A stretch of DNA of 46,649 nucleotides from JAKIVR01 sp035933635. Lineage in GTDB: Archaea > Thermoplasmatota > Thermoplasmata > Lutacidiplasmatales > UBA184. How positions within the stretch are numbered: position 1 is the first letter of the stretch; every line of letters begins with the position of its first letter. This document shows positions 1 through 8,170 of the stretch, piece after piece. A program made the position numbers and the translations under genes. The DNA is taken from NCBI GenBank assembly GCA_035933635.1, contig DASYYY010000048.1, forward strand, positions 1 through 46,649. The letters run 5' to 3'. Below the pieces are notes generated by a model. That model worked only from the letters and a program-made list of their open reading frames with translations. It did no database searches and had not been told where the DNA came from.

Positions 1-666
1 AACCCCAACACGAACCTCCCCAACCAGGCCATCGTCCCGGTCCACCGGTCCGACGGCAGCGGCACGACGTTCGTGTTCACGAGCTGGCTCTTTGCCTCGA
101 GCCAGGACTGGCGCAACAGCCACATCGGGCACAACCTGACGGTTTCGTGGCCCACCACGGGCGAGCTGGGCGAGAGCGGGAGTTCCGCGGTTACGTCGAC
201 GGTGGCCTCCACTTCCGGTGCCATCGGCTACGCCGAGCTCAACTACGCGAAGACGGGCGGCACCCACGTCACTTACGCAGCGGTTCAGGACCCATCGGGC
301 CAGTTCATCCTGCCCAACAACGCCAACACCGCGGCGGCCGCCCAGGCGATCGCCCCGAACCTTCCGGCGGGCACCGCCGACTGGGCCAACGTGACCATCA
401 TCAACCAGCCGAACGGGGCCTACCCCCTGGCCACGTTCACCTACGCGATGGTCTACCAGGACCTCGGCAAGGCCTACGGTTCGTCGATCGACCAGAACAC
501 CGCGCAGTGGGTCGTCCACTTCCTATGGTGGGCGGTCAACGCCAGTGGCGGCCAGAACTCGGCGCAGGGACTGTTCTTCGTCCCGCTGCCACCGGCCGTC
601 ATCGCGGAGGACCAAACGTCGATCAAGACCATCGTCTACAACGGAGCGGCCCTCGAGACGCCGTGA
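1..666 (+). CDS. pstS: Phosphate ABC transporter substrate-binding protein PstS, 5' end outside window
   Basis: This is the C-terminal part of the extracytoplasmic phosphate-binding protein that delivers phosphate to PstCA. The reading frame is open from base 1; the first in-window ATG (73) is internal, because the upstream codons already read VHRSDGSGTTFVF, the conserved PstS phosphate-binding segment containing the RSDGSGT motif. Downstream, the STSGAIGYAELNYA and AVQDPSGQFILP segments are also typical of the family. About 221 residues are visible, so roughly the first third, with the signal or lipoprotein region, is missing. It ends 20 bases before pstC and is the first visible gene of a pstSCAB-phoU operon. 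The TGA stop is part of a GAGGAG sequence that may serve as the ribosome site for pstC. Confidence 0.93.
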   Translation, partial: NPNTNLPNQAIVPVHRSDGSGTTFVFTSWLFASSQDWRNSHIGHNLTVSWPTTGELGESGSSAVTSTVASTSGAIGYAELNYAKTGGTHVTYAAVQDPSGQFILPNNANTAAAAQAIAPNLPAGTADWANVTIINQPNGAYPLATFTYAMVYQDLGKAYGSSIDQNTAQWVVHFLWWAVNASGGQNSAQGLFFVPLPPAVIAEDQTSIKTIVYNGAALETP

Positions 667-686
667 GGAGCGGGCACCGGTAGGTC

Positions 687-1670
687 ATGGAGTCGGCCGG
701 GACGACGGTCACCCGGGGCGAGGCACGGAAGAAGCGGTCCGCGACCTCCCACGCCCTGGGTGACAACCTATTCCTCGCCCTCACCGCCGCGTGCGCCGCG
801 GTGATCAACGGCGTCCTGCTGACGCTGGTGATCCTGCTCTGGTCGAGCTCGTCGTCGACGTTCTCGACCTTCGGGCTCGGCTTCCTGTGGGGGCCGGTCT
901 GGAGCCCTTCGACGAACGTCTTCGGGGCCGCCCCGTTCGTCTACGGGACGCTCGTCACCAGCGCGCTCGCGCTCCTGATCGGTGTACCCCTAAGCCTCGG
1001 CATCGCCGTGTTCCTCACCGAGCTCGCCCCCGCCTGGCTCAGCTCGCCCCTATCGTTCCTGGTCGAGCTGTTGGCGGCCGTCCCCTCGGTCGTCTACGGG
1101 CTGTGGGGGATCTTCGTCCTCGTCCCGTTCATGGCCTCGACGGTCAACCCGGGGATCGAGAGCGTGCTCGGCACCACCCCGATCTTCTCCTCGCATTCGT
1201 TCGGGGCCTCCGTCGGCCAGGGCTACCTCACAGCGGGGGTGATCCTCGCCATCATGATCGTGCCCACGATCTCGGCGCTCTCCCGCGACGCCCTGTCCGC
1301 CGTGCCCCAGAGCCAGCGGGAAGCGGCGTTGAGCCTCGGGGCCACCCGCTGGGAGGCCACCCGGGTCTCGGTGTTGTCCTACGCGCGGGTCGGCATCTTC
1401 GGCGCGATCATCCTCGGACTGGGCCGCGCGATGGGTGAGACGATCGCCGTGACGATGACGATCGGCAACTCCAATGCCATCAACAATTCGCTCCTGAGCC
1501 CGGGCCAGACCATCGCGAGCCTCATCGCGAACGAGTTCAACGAGTCCGCCGGGCTGCACAAGAGCGCCCTGCTCGAGATCGCACTGGTCTTGCTCCTGAT
1601 GTCGCTCGTGGTCAATCTCCTCGCCCGTTTCGTCCTGTGGCGGTTCACCCGCCCGTCGGGGGGCGGATGA
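687..1670 (+). CDS. pstC: Phosphate ABC transporter permease PstC
   Basis: Membrane permease subunit of the high-affinity phosphate importer, 327 residues. It has about six hydrophobic segments, the first near residues 35-55. The cytoplasmic EAA loop that docks on the ATPase is visible as EAALSLGATRWEATR, followed by GLGRAMGETIAVTM, the PstC/PstA signature. The ATG at 687 follows pstS by 20 bases and is preceded by a GGTAGGT sequence. Its stop overlaps the pstA start as ATGA, which implies coupled translation. Length and motifs match the family, and nothing looks truncated. Confidence 0.95.
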   Translation: MESAGTTVTRGEARKKRSATSHALGDNLFLALTAACAAVINGVLLTLVILLWSSSSSTFSTFGLGFLWGPVWSPSTNVFGAAPFVYGTLVTSALALLIGVPLSLGIAVFLTELAPAWLSSPLSFLVELLAAVPSVVYGLWGIFVLVPFMASTVNPGIESVLGTTPIFSSHSFGASVGQGYLTAGVILAIMIVPTISALSRDALSAVPQSQREAALSLGATRWEATRVSVLSYARVGIFGAIILGLGRAMGETIAVTMTIGNSNAINNSLLSPGQTIASLIANEFNESAGLHKSALLEIALVLLLMSLVVNLLARFVLWRFTRPSGGG

Positions 1671-2611
1671 GCGGCGCGTTCCCGCGGACCGGGCGGGCCC
1701 GTCCGGCCCGACTGTTCACCACGCGGGACGGCCGGCGCCGGCTGTTCAGCTACCTGATGGCAGCGCTGTGCTGCCTCTGTGTCGTCCTCGCCCTGATCCC
1801 GCTCGGGAGCATCATCTACACCGCGACGGTCCGCGGGCTCCCAGCGTTCTCGGGGTCGTTCCTAACGGCGAACCCGCCCGCTCCCTGCAATCCGCTGCTC
1901 TGCCAGCAGGGCGGCATCTGGGCTGCGCTCCAGGGATCGCTCGTGATGGTGGGGCTCGCCTCGTTGTTCTCGATTCCGCTCGGGGTGCTCGCGGGGATCT
2001 TCCTCTCCGAATGGGGCCACCTGAGGGTCGTGCGCGGGATGCGCTTCTTCATCGAGGTGATGACCGGCATCCCGTCGATCGTCGTCGGCGTCTTCGCCTA
2101 CGCGCTCTACCTGTACGCCGCCGATGCGGGGGTCATCCCGATCTCGTTCGTGCTATCGGCGTTGTCCGGGGCCTCGGCGCTGTCGGTGATCATGGTCCCG
2201 ATCGTGGCGCGCACGACCGACGGGGCGCTCCAGCTTGTGCCGGTGACGATCCGTGAGGCCGCGCTCGCCCTCGGGCTGCCCCGGTGGCGCGTGACGCTGC
2301 GCGTCGTGCTCTCCACCGGTCGCGCGGCGGTGGTCACCGGCGCGCTCCTCGGGTTCGCCCGGGCGATGGGTGAGACGGCACCGCTGATCATGACCGCCTC
2401 GTTCAGCTTCTTCCCGATCACCCAGCTCAACGAACGGACCGCCTCCATCCCCCTGTTGATCTTCCTGGACGGCCGCTCGTCCTACGGCAATCAGGTCGCT
2501 ATCGCGTGGGGCGCGGCGCTCTTCATCATCCTCATGGTGCTCGCCGTCTCCATCACGGCCCGACTCCTCGCCGGCTCGGCGATGGTGCGCGGCGTCGCGG
2601 GGGGTACGTAG
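1667..2611 (+). CDS. pstA: Phosphate ABC transporter permease PstA
   Basis: Second permease subunit of the Pst importer, 314 residues. I chose the ATG at 1667 because it overlaps the pstC stop in an ATGA. An in-frame ATG at 1637 would add ten residues lying inside pstC. The first membrane segment is near residues 23-45. The family loop EAALALGLPRWRVTLR and the following GFARAMGETAPLIMTA are clear. It ends three bases before the pstB start, so translation is probably coupled. PstA pairs with PstC to form the channel and docks PstB on the cytoplasmic side. Confidence 0.95.
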   Translation: MSGAFPRTGRARPARLFTTRDGRRRLFSYLMAALCCLCVVLALIPLGSIIYTATVRGLPAFSGSFLTANPPAPCNPLLCQQGGIWAALQGSLVMVGLASLFSIPLGVLAGIFLSEWGHLRVVRGMRFFIEVMTGIPSIVVGVFAYALYLYAADAGVIPISFVLSALSGASALSVIMVPIVARTTDGALQLVPVTIREAALALGLPRWRVTLRVVLSTGRAAVVTGALLGFARAMGETAPLIMTASFSFFPITQLNERTASIPLLIFLDGRSSYGNQVAIAWGAALFIILMVLAVSITARLLAGSAMVRGVAGGT

Positions 2612-2614
2612 GGC

Positions 2615-3379
2615 ATGGGCATCTCCGACCCCGGCAAGCTCACCGTCGACCACCTGAGCGCGTTCTACGGGCGCAAGCGCGCCATCGAGGACATCAGCCT
2701 GCATTTCCCGGACAAGTCGGTCACGGCGATCATCGGGCCGTCGGGGTGCGGCAAGTCCACGCTTATCCGGTGCCTGAACCGCATCCACGAGACCACGCCG
2801 CAGACCCGGGTCGAGGGGAAGGTCTACCTCGACGGCGAGGACATCTACGACCGGGACCCGGTCGAGGTGCGTCGCCGGATCGGGATGGTATTCCAGAAGC
2901 CGAACCCGTTCCCGACGATGACGATCTACCAGAACGTCGCGGCCGGGCTGCGGCTGAACGGCGTCCGCGACCGGGAGGAGGTCGACAAACGGGTGATCCA
3001 GAGCCTCAAGGGCGCCGCGCTGTGGGACGAGGTCAAGGAGAACCTCAGCGCCCCGGGCATCAGCCTCTCGGGCGGCCAGCAGCAGCGCCTGTGCATCGCG
3101 CGGGCGCTCGCCGTCCAACCCGAGGTGCTGCTCATGGACGAGCCGGCCAGCGCGCTGGACCCGATCGCGACGGCGAAGATCGAGGACCTGGTCTTCGACC
3201 TCAAGCGCGAGTACGCAGTGATCATCGTGACGCACAACATGCAGCAGGCGGCGCGGGTGGCGGACCAGACGGCGTTCCTCTACCTCGGCAAGTTGATCGA
3301 GTTCAACGACACCAAGGAGCTCTTCGAGACGCCCAAGGAGAAGCTCACCGAGAGCTACATCACCGGGAGGTTCGGGTAG
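2615..3379 (+). CDS. pstB: Phosphate ABC transporter ATP-binding protein PstB
   Basis: ATPase of the phosphate importer, 254 residues, the usual family length. Walker A is GPSGCGKST at residues 41-49. The Q-loop region reads VFQKPNPFP, the ABC signature is LSGGQQQR, Walker B is VLLMDEP and the H-loop is VTHNMQQ. The early segment LSAFYG and the NPFPTMTIYQN stretch are characteristic of PstB rather than of other importer ATPases. The last base of its TAG stop is the first base of the GTG start of phoU, so the two genes are translationally linked. Confidence 0.96.
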   Translation: MGISDPGKLTVDHLSAFYGRKRAIEDISLHFPDKSVTAIIGPSGCGKSTLIRCLNRIHETTPQTRVEGKVYLDGEDIYDRDPVEVRRRIGMVFQKPNPFPTMTIYQNVAAGLRLNGVRDREEVDKRVIQSLKGAALWDEVKENLSAPGISLSGGQQQRLCIARALAVQPEVLLMDEPASALDPIATAKIEDLVFDLKREYAVIIVTHNMQQAARVADQTAFLYLGKLIEFNDTKELFETPKEKLTESYITGRFG

Positions 3380-4101
3380 TGCCGCAGACCGCCGAGCGCA
3401 AGGCGCTGAGCGAGGGGCTCGAGCAGCTCAACGAGAACATGGTCACGATGGCGCAGCTGAGCGAGCTCGCCATCCGGACCGCGGTCGCGACGGTGGACGG
3501 CCAGGCGCCCGGGACCCTCGACGAACCGAAGCCGAACCCGGCCGACGTCTTCGTGCTCGACCAGGAGATCTACGGGCTCAAGCAGCAGGTCGAGACCGAC
3601 TGCATCAACCTGATCGCCCTGCACGCCCCCGTCGCCCGCGACCTGCGCACGATCACGAGCTCGCTCGAGGTCACCACGCACCTCGACCGCATCGGACGCT
3701 ATGCCAAGGACATCGCCGAGGCTTCCCTGCGACTCAGCGAAGCGGACGCCCCGGCGACCGCGCACTCGGCCAAGCTCACGCGCATGGTCGACCTGACGAT
3801 CGAGATGGTCGACACGGCGGTCGAGGCGTTCGTCCACCGGGACGCCACCCCGGTGCGCAACATCATCCACGCCGACGACGCCGTCGACCAGCTCCACGCC
3901 GAGGTCTTCCAGGAGGTCGTGGAACGGATGAACGACCGGTCCCTCGCGCCGAAGCTCGGCGCCCAGTACATCCTGATCAACCGCTATCTCGAGCGGAGTG
4001 CCGACCACGCGGTCAACATCGGCGAGCAGGTCCTCTACATGCTGACCGGCGAGCGGCCGCCGCGTGTCAAGCACGGGGTCCCCAAGCCGGCGTCGACCTA
4101 G
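3379..4101 (+). CDS. phoU: Phosphate transport regulator PhoU
   Basis: Cytoplasmic helical regulator that links the phosphate importer to phosphate signalling, 240 residues. The start is a GTG at 3379 that shares one base with the pstB stop. The same frame is open upstream through pstB, but that stretch is antisense-like and is not part of the protein. The two PhoU repeats are visible, each with a metal-cluster E/DxxxD region: DQEIYGLKQQVETDC in the first and DDAVDQLHAEVFQE in the second. ARDLRTITSSLEVTTHLDRIG and LINRYLERSADHAVNIGE are strong family hallmarks. It is the last gene of the operon and converges on the CHAD gene. Confidence 0.95.
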   Translation: MPQTAERKALSEGLEQLNENMVTMAQLSELAIRTAVATVDGQAPGTLDEPKPNPADVFVLDQEIYGLKQQVETDCINLIALHAPVARDLRTITSSLEVTTHLDRIGRYAKDIAEASLRLSEADAPATAHSAKLTRMVDLTIEMVDTAVEAFVHRDATPVRNIIHADDAVDQLHAEVFQEVVERMNDRSLAPKLGAQYILINRYLERSADHAVNIGEQVLYMLTGERPPRVKHGVPKPAST

Positions 4102-4165
4102 TTCGGGTTGCTTTGCGTAGTTCGGGAACCCACCGACCCGTGGGGCGCGGGGTGACGGCTCGGGC

Positions 4166-5059
4166 CTAGGCCTGGGCCAGGCCCCGGATCACCTGGCGCA
4201 GGGATCGCCGCTCCAGTTCGACCAGGAGTCGTCGCCACTCGGCCTTCCGGCGCCTTCGGACGTTCTTGGCCCAATCCGCGTCGCGGAGGTCGGCCGACAG
4301 CCCTTCGATCCAATCTGCGAGGAGGTCGAGGTCGTGGACCTTCCCGAGTTGCTGCTGTAATTCGGCCAGGCGGCGCGGGTAGCGCGGGGCCCGGGCCCCG
4401 GAGACGGTGGCGAGGAACTCGAACAGGTAGCGCGTCCGCCGCAACTGCACGCGGAGCCGGTGGGCCCGGCCCGTGGTCGGGTGGCGCACCGTCCGCCGGA
4501 AGACCTTCGCGAGCTGCTCGGTCCGCCGGCCGAGTTCCCTCAGGATTCGGGAGCTGCCCGTGGCTCCGGGGCCCGCCCCGCTCGCGGGGGCGAGCGTCGA
4601 GGCGATCTCATCGAACAGCCCCGCGTCCCGCTCCGCGCGGAGATAGGCCCGCAGGAGTTCCCGTCCGATCCGGGCGTCGTCCCCTAGGCCGCGGGTCAGT
4701 TCTTCCCGGTGCTCGCGGACACGGTCGTCCTCGTCGCGCGCATCCCCCTCCCCGAGCAATTGGAGGTGGACATCGAAGTCCCGCACCTCGCCGATCCTAC
4801 GGCTCAGCTCGGAGATCCGGCCGTCGAGGACCCGGGCGCGCTCCACCACCCCACGGGGGCAGATCAAACGCCAAACGCGGTACTCGGCCCTGAACCGTCG
4901 AAGTTCCGCCCGCATCCGGCGGAGCCGCTCGGAGTTGGCGTGCGGGCGTTCCAGCAGGTCCTCGACCCACCCCACCACGACCGCGTGCCGCGCTCGAAGA
5001 CGGTCCGTGATGCGCGCCCGAAGGTCCGGCGACTCCAACGGGGGATGGACGCGTGGCAT
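4166..5059 (-). CDS. CHAD domain protein, probable polyphosphate-binding protein
   Basis: CHAD domains are alpha-helical, rich in conserved histidines and arginines, and are known to bind inorganic polyphosphate. The protein is about 297 residues, with 17-18% arginine by eye, and has the repeated helical signature HRLRVQLRRTRYLFEFL plus VHDLDLLADW near the C-terminus. The N-terminal half has the matching pattern LRRMRAELRRFRAEYRVWRL and a GEVRDFDVHLQLL segment. I chose the ATG at 5059. A start at 5140 would add 27 low-complexity residues and overlap the promoter region of the divergent phosphatase. It is head to head with Ppx and convergent with phoU, which supports a polyphosphate role. The exact function is inferred. 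Confidence 0.87.
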   Translation of the reverse strand: MPRVHPPLESPDLRARITDRLRARHAVVVGWVEDLLERPHANSERLRRMRAELRRFRAEYRVWRLICPRGVVERARVLDGRISELSRRIGEVRDFDVHLQLLGEGDARDEDDRVREHREELTRGLGDDARIGRELLRAYLRAERDAGLFDEIASTLAPASGAGPGATGSSRILRELGRRTEQLAKVFRRTVRHPTTGRAHRLRVQLRRTRYLFEFLATVSGARAPRYPRRLAELQQQLGKVHDLDLLADWIEGLSADLRDADWAKNVRRRRKAEWRRLLVELERRSLRQVIRGLAQA

Positions 5060-5139
5060 ACTTCCAACGTCCGCGTCGCCGGCCGCAGCCGCCGTGGTTG
5101 GCCGGACCTCCGAACGGACGCGCGTACTAGCCGTCGGCA

Positions 5140-5145
5140 TTTATG
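5140..5145 (+). promoter_or_regulatory. TATA-like box for the Ppx gene
   Basis: TTTATG stands out in very G+C-rich DNA. Its centre is about 27 bases upstream of the GTG at 5169, the spacing expected for a leaderless archaeal transcript. Read on the other strand it is CATAAA and could also fire toward the CHAD gene. Confidence 0.5.
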
Positions 5146-5168
5146 GCGGCATCCGTTGCGGAGTGGAC

Positions 5169-6728
5169 GTGCAGCGCGCGAGCGTGGTCGCCGCCGTCCG
5201 CAACGGCACCCCGGCCACGCCCGCGCGGTCGCTCCTCGGCGTCATCGACGTCGGCTCGAACACCGCGCGGCTCGTCGTCTTCCAGTCCTCCTCCGCCGGC
5301 GCCGTGCGTGCGATCGACGAGCGCAAGGAGGTGCCGCGGCTGGGCGAGGGGACCGCTGCGGACGGGAGCCTCAGCTCCGAAGCGATCAAGCGCGGGGTGA
5401 CGGCCCTCCGGCGCTTCGCCAAGGTGCTCGAGTCGCTGGGGGTGGAGCGAGCCCTGGCGGTCGCCACGAGCGCCGTGCGCGAGGCCCCCAATGCGGCGGC
5501 CTTCCTCGACCAGGTCGAGCGGGCGACGGGCATCGAGATTCGGACGATCACCGGCACCGAGGAGGCGCGGTACGCCTACCTGGGGGTCGCCAGCGCGTGG
5601 GAGCTGGCCAACGACCTCGTCTGCGACCTCGGGGGCGGGTCGCTCCAGATCGTCGAGGTCCGCAAGGGCGCGCTCCGCAATTCGGTCAGCCTCCCGTTGG
5701 GCGCCCTGCGGTTGAGCCAGAGGTATCTGGAGAACGATCCGCCGAAATCCCGGGAGGTCGACGAACTGCGCGAGTCGGCGCGGGAGACCATCGGCGGAGC
5801 GTTGGAGGCGTTCGGTGGCAGCGGTTACCGCGCCTTCTGCGTCGGGGGGACGGTCCGTGCGCTCGCGCGCGCGGCGATCAACATGCGCGATTATCCCATA
5901 GTCCGCGTGCACGGTTACGAGCTGCGCGACCACGACATCGACGCGTTGTTCGAGCTCCTGAGCGACATGCCGGCGGCCAAGCGGCGCGCCATCTCCGGCA
6001 TCGGCAGCGACCGGGTCGATGTCATCGTGGCCGGTGTGGTCGTCTTCCAGGAACTGCTCCGGGCGTCGAAGGCGCGCTCGCTGACCGTCAGCGGCACCGG
6101 TATCCGCGAAGGCGTCGCTCTGGAGGCCCTGGGGACGGAGCTGCCGGCTCCGGCCGATGAGCTCGCCCGGCGCTCGGTGATTGCGGCGTCCGAGTCGCTC
6201 GGTTTCTCCTTCGCCCACGGCGACACGATCGCGAACGTCGCGGCCGCGCTCTTCGACGAGCTCGCGCCCCGGCTCGAATGGGGCCCCTCGGAGCGACGGG
6301 CGCTCGTGGTCGCGGCCTGGATGCACGACTCCGGGATCGCCGTCGACCTCTGGCGCCACGAGCGCCACTCGGCCTACCTCGTGCGCAACTTCCCGATCTG
6401 GGGGCTCGACCAGCGCGAGGTAGTGCTCGCGTCGATGGCGACCTACCTCCACGGAGGCGACCCGGCCCCATCGACCTGGCGCAAGCTCTACCTCGCTCTC
6501 CTCTCCGGTCACGACCTCGAGATCGCGCGAGGTTTGGGGGCCGTTCTCCAGGCCGCCGAGGCGCTCCACGCCGGGGCGCCGAAGTTCAACCTCGCCGGTG
6601 GGGGGAAAGCGCTATCCGTCGAATTCGGGGATGCCGCCGCGGCGGGACTCAGCCCCAAGGCGCTGGACAAGGCGCGCAAGCCCTTGGAGCGCGAGTTCCA
6701 GCTGGAAGTGCGGACCCGTGATTCCTGA
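5169..6728 (+). CDS. ppx: Ppx/GppA-family exopolyphosphatase with C-terminal HD domain
   Basis: Predicted exopolyphosphatase or guanosine pentaphosphate phosphatase, 519 residues. The ASKHA-fold phosphate loop is GVIDVGSNTARLVVF (residues 24-38). It is followed by ALAVATSAVREA, the GTEEARYAYLGV segment with the catalytic-type glutamates, and the second loop VCDLGGGSLQIVE. FCVGGTVRALAR and ISGIGSDRVDVIVAG are further family motifs. The last third carries an HD-like domain with WMHDSG and a later H-rich segment, the usual two-part Ppx/GppA architecture. I took the GTG at 5169 because it lies 27 bases after a TATA-like box; GTGs at 5163 and 5184 are alternatives. It overlaps the next kinase-like gene by 11 bases. 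Confidence 0.92.
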   Translation: MQRASVVAAVRNGTPATPARSLLGVIDVGSNTARLVVFQSSSAGAVRAIDERKEVPRLGEGTAADGSLSSEAIKRGVTALRRFAKVLESLGVERALAVATSAVREAPNAAAFLDQVERATGIEIRTITGTEEARYAYLGVASAWELANDLVCDLGGGSLQIVEVRKGALRNSVSLPLGALRLSQRYLENDPPKSREVDELRESARETIGGALEAFGGSGYRAFCVGGTVRALARAAINMRDYPIVRVHGYELRDHDIDALFELLSDMPAAKRRAISGIGSDRVDVIVAGVVVFQELLRASKARSLTVSGTGIREGVALEALGTELPAPADELARRSVIAASESLGFSFAHGDTIANVAAALFDELAPRLEWGPSERRALVVAAWMHDSGIAVDLWRHERHSAYLVRNFPIWGLDQREVVLASMATYLHGGDPAPSTWRKLYLALLSGHDLEIARGLGAVLQAAEALHAGAPKFNLAGGGKALSVEFGDAAAAGLSPKALDKARKPLEREFQLEVRTRDS

Positions 6729-7419
6729 GACCCCGTCCCCGACGCACGGGCAACCGGGCCGTCTGTTGGTCTTCGAGGGGCTCGACGGGAGCGGCAAGTC
6801 GACCCAAGCGCGCCTGCTCGGCAAGTGGCTCCAGGCCCGGGGCTACCGGGTGTTCTTCACCGAGTGGAACTCCTCCGACCTCGTCTCCGACACGATCCGG
6901 CGCGGCAAGAAGAAGGGCCTGCTGACGCCGACGACGTTCTCGCTCCTGCACGCCACCGACTTCGCCGACCGGTTCGAGCGCCACATCCTGCCGCCGCTGC
7001 GCGCCGGCTACCTCGTGCTGTGCGACCGGTACGTCTACACCGCGTTCGTCCGGGACGCGGCCCGGGGTTGCGAGCCGGACTGGGTGCGCAACATCTACGG
7101 TTTCGCGCCGCGGCCGGACCGTACGTTCTACTTCCAGGTGCCGGTGGCGATCTCGCTGCGGCGCAAGCTCGCCTCCCGGCTGAAGATCTCCTACTACGAG
7201 GCGGGCATGGACATGGGGCTCTCGGACGACGTCACCGAGTCCTACGAGAAGTTCCAGAACCGGCTCAAGCGGGAGTACGACCGGATGTCCTCGAGCGACG
7301 GGTTCGTCGTCGTCGACGCCAACCGGCCGGTCGAGACCGTGCAGAGCGACATCCGCCGGCAGATCCGTCCGCTGATCGAGAACTTCCCCACGGTGGAGAG
7401 CCTGATCCATGACCAGTAG
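6718..7419 (+). CDS. Thymidylate-kinase-like P-loop kinase, first of a tandem pair
   Basis: P-loop kinase of the thymidylate kinase fold, 233 residues. Walker A is GLDGSGKST at residues 21-29, and the DRY motif is at 103-105 in LCDRYVYTAF. A genuine dTMP kinase usually continues DRYxxSxxAYQ; here it reads DRYVYTAFVRDA, so the nucleotide-binding segment differs. The lid region has a distinctive YYEAGMDMGLS motif that the next gene repeats in modified form. The GTG start at 6718 overlaps the Ppx stop by 11 bases, and the gene overlaps its paralogue by another 11, so all three are probably co-translated. Known family role: phosphoryl transfer to dTMP. Inferred alternative: polyphosphate kinase activity, given the neighbours. 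Confidence 0.85.
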   Translation: MIPETPSPTHGQPGRLLVFEGLDGSGKSTQARLLGKWLQARGYRVFFTEWNSSDLVSDTIRRGKKKGLLTPTTFSLLHATDFADRFERHILPPLRAGYLVLCDRYVYTAFVRDAARGCEPDWVRNIYGFAPRPDRTFYFQVPVAISLRRKLASRLKISYYEAGMDMGLSDDVTESYEKFQNRLKREYDRMSSSDGFVVVDANRPVETVQSDIRRQIRPLIENFPTVESLIHDQ

Positions 7420-8170
7420 GTCCTACGGGAGCGCGCTCCCCGGGATGCCGCGCGAGCGGCTGACCGGTAAGCTGATCGTCGTCGAAGGGGCCGACGGCTC
7501 GGGCCGGACCACCGAGGTCGGGCTGCTCCGCGATTGGCTCGAGGTCCAGGGCCACGCGGTCGTCGACACCGGACTCCGCCGCTCGACCCTCGTCTCGGAG
7601 AAGATCGACCAGGCCAAGCAGGGTCACACGCTCGGCGCCACGACGATGGCGCTGTTCTACGCGGCGGACTTCGCCGACCAGCTCGAGAACAAGATCATCC
7701 CCTCGCTCGCCGCCGGATCGACGGTCCTCGCCGACCGCTACATCTACACGCTCATGGCGCGCGTGGTGGTCCGCGGCGCCACCCGCGAATGGGCCCAGCG
7801 GCTCTACGGCTTCGCGCTCCAGCCGGACCTCGTCCTGTTCCTCGACGCTCGGCCCGAGATCCTCCTCCACCGGGCGATTGCGAAGTATGGCTCGCTCGAC
7901 TACTGGGAATCCGGCATGGACCTGTGCCTGTCGCGCGACCGGTTCGAGAGCTTCTTCCTCTACCAGGAACTGTTGCGCAAGGAGTTCGAGTGGATGGCCA
8001 AGCCCTACGGCTTCCACGCCGTCGACGCGAACCGTAACCCCGCCCAGGTCCACGCCGACGTCAAGCGCGTGATGGCCCCGCTGTACGGCAAGAGCCCCGC
8101 CGAGCGCGGCGGGGGCCGGGCGCTCAGCCGCCCCGCGCCATCAGCTGCTTCCGCGTCAGAAGCCAGTTGA
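7409..8170 (+). CDS. Second thymidylate-kinase-like protein, Walker A lysine replaced by arginine
   Basis: Paralogue of the preceding gene, 253 residues. The P-loop reads GADGSGRTT at residues 27-35, so the invariant lysine is an arginine (R33). The DRY motif is kept at 109-111 (LADRYIYT), and the lid-type motif YWESGMDLCLS matches YYEAGMDMGLS of its neighbour. The start at 7409 overlaps the upstream gene by 11 bases; an ATG at 7445 is the alternative. With a weakened P-loop it may be a regulatory partner forming a heterodimer, or it may use a different phosphate donor. Its 3' end overlaps the convergent SixA-like gene by 47 bases. Confidence 0.83.
   Translation: MTSRSYGSALPGMPRERLTGKLIVVEGADGSGRTTEVGLLRDWLEVQGHAVVDTGLRRSTLVSEKIDQAKQGHTLGATTMALFYAADFADQLENKIIPSLAAGSTVLADRYIYTLMARVVVRGATREWAQRLYGFALQPDLVLFLDARPEILLHRAIAKYGSLDYWESGMDLCLSRDRFESFFLYQELLRKEFEWMAKPYGFHAVDANRNPAQVHADVKRVMAPLYGKSPAERGGGRALSRPAPSAASASEAS

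Noticed and set aside
2153..3235. Long open frames antisense to pstA and pstB
   Set aside because: They follow from G+C-rich codon use on the coding strand; they are rich in arginine, histidine and aspartate, match no family, and overlap genes with certain identity.
4098..4165. Repeated TAGTTCGGG at the end of phoU as an attachment site
   Set aside because: Two nine-base copies 18 bases apart with no integrase or tRNA nearby are too little to support it.
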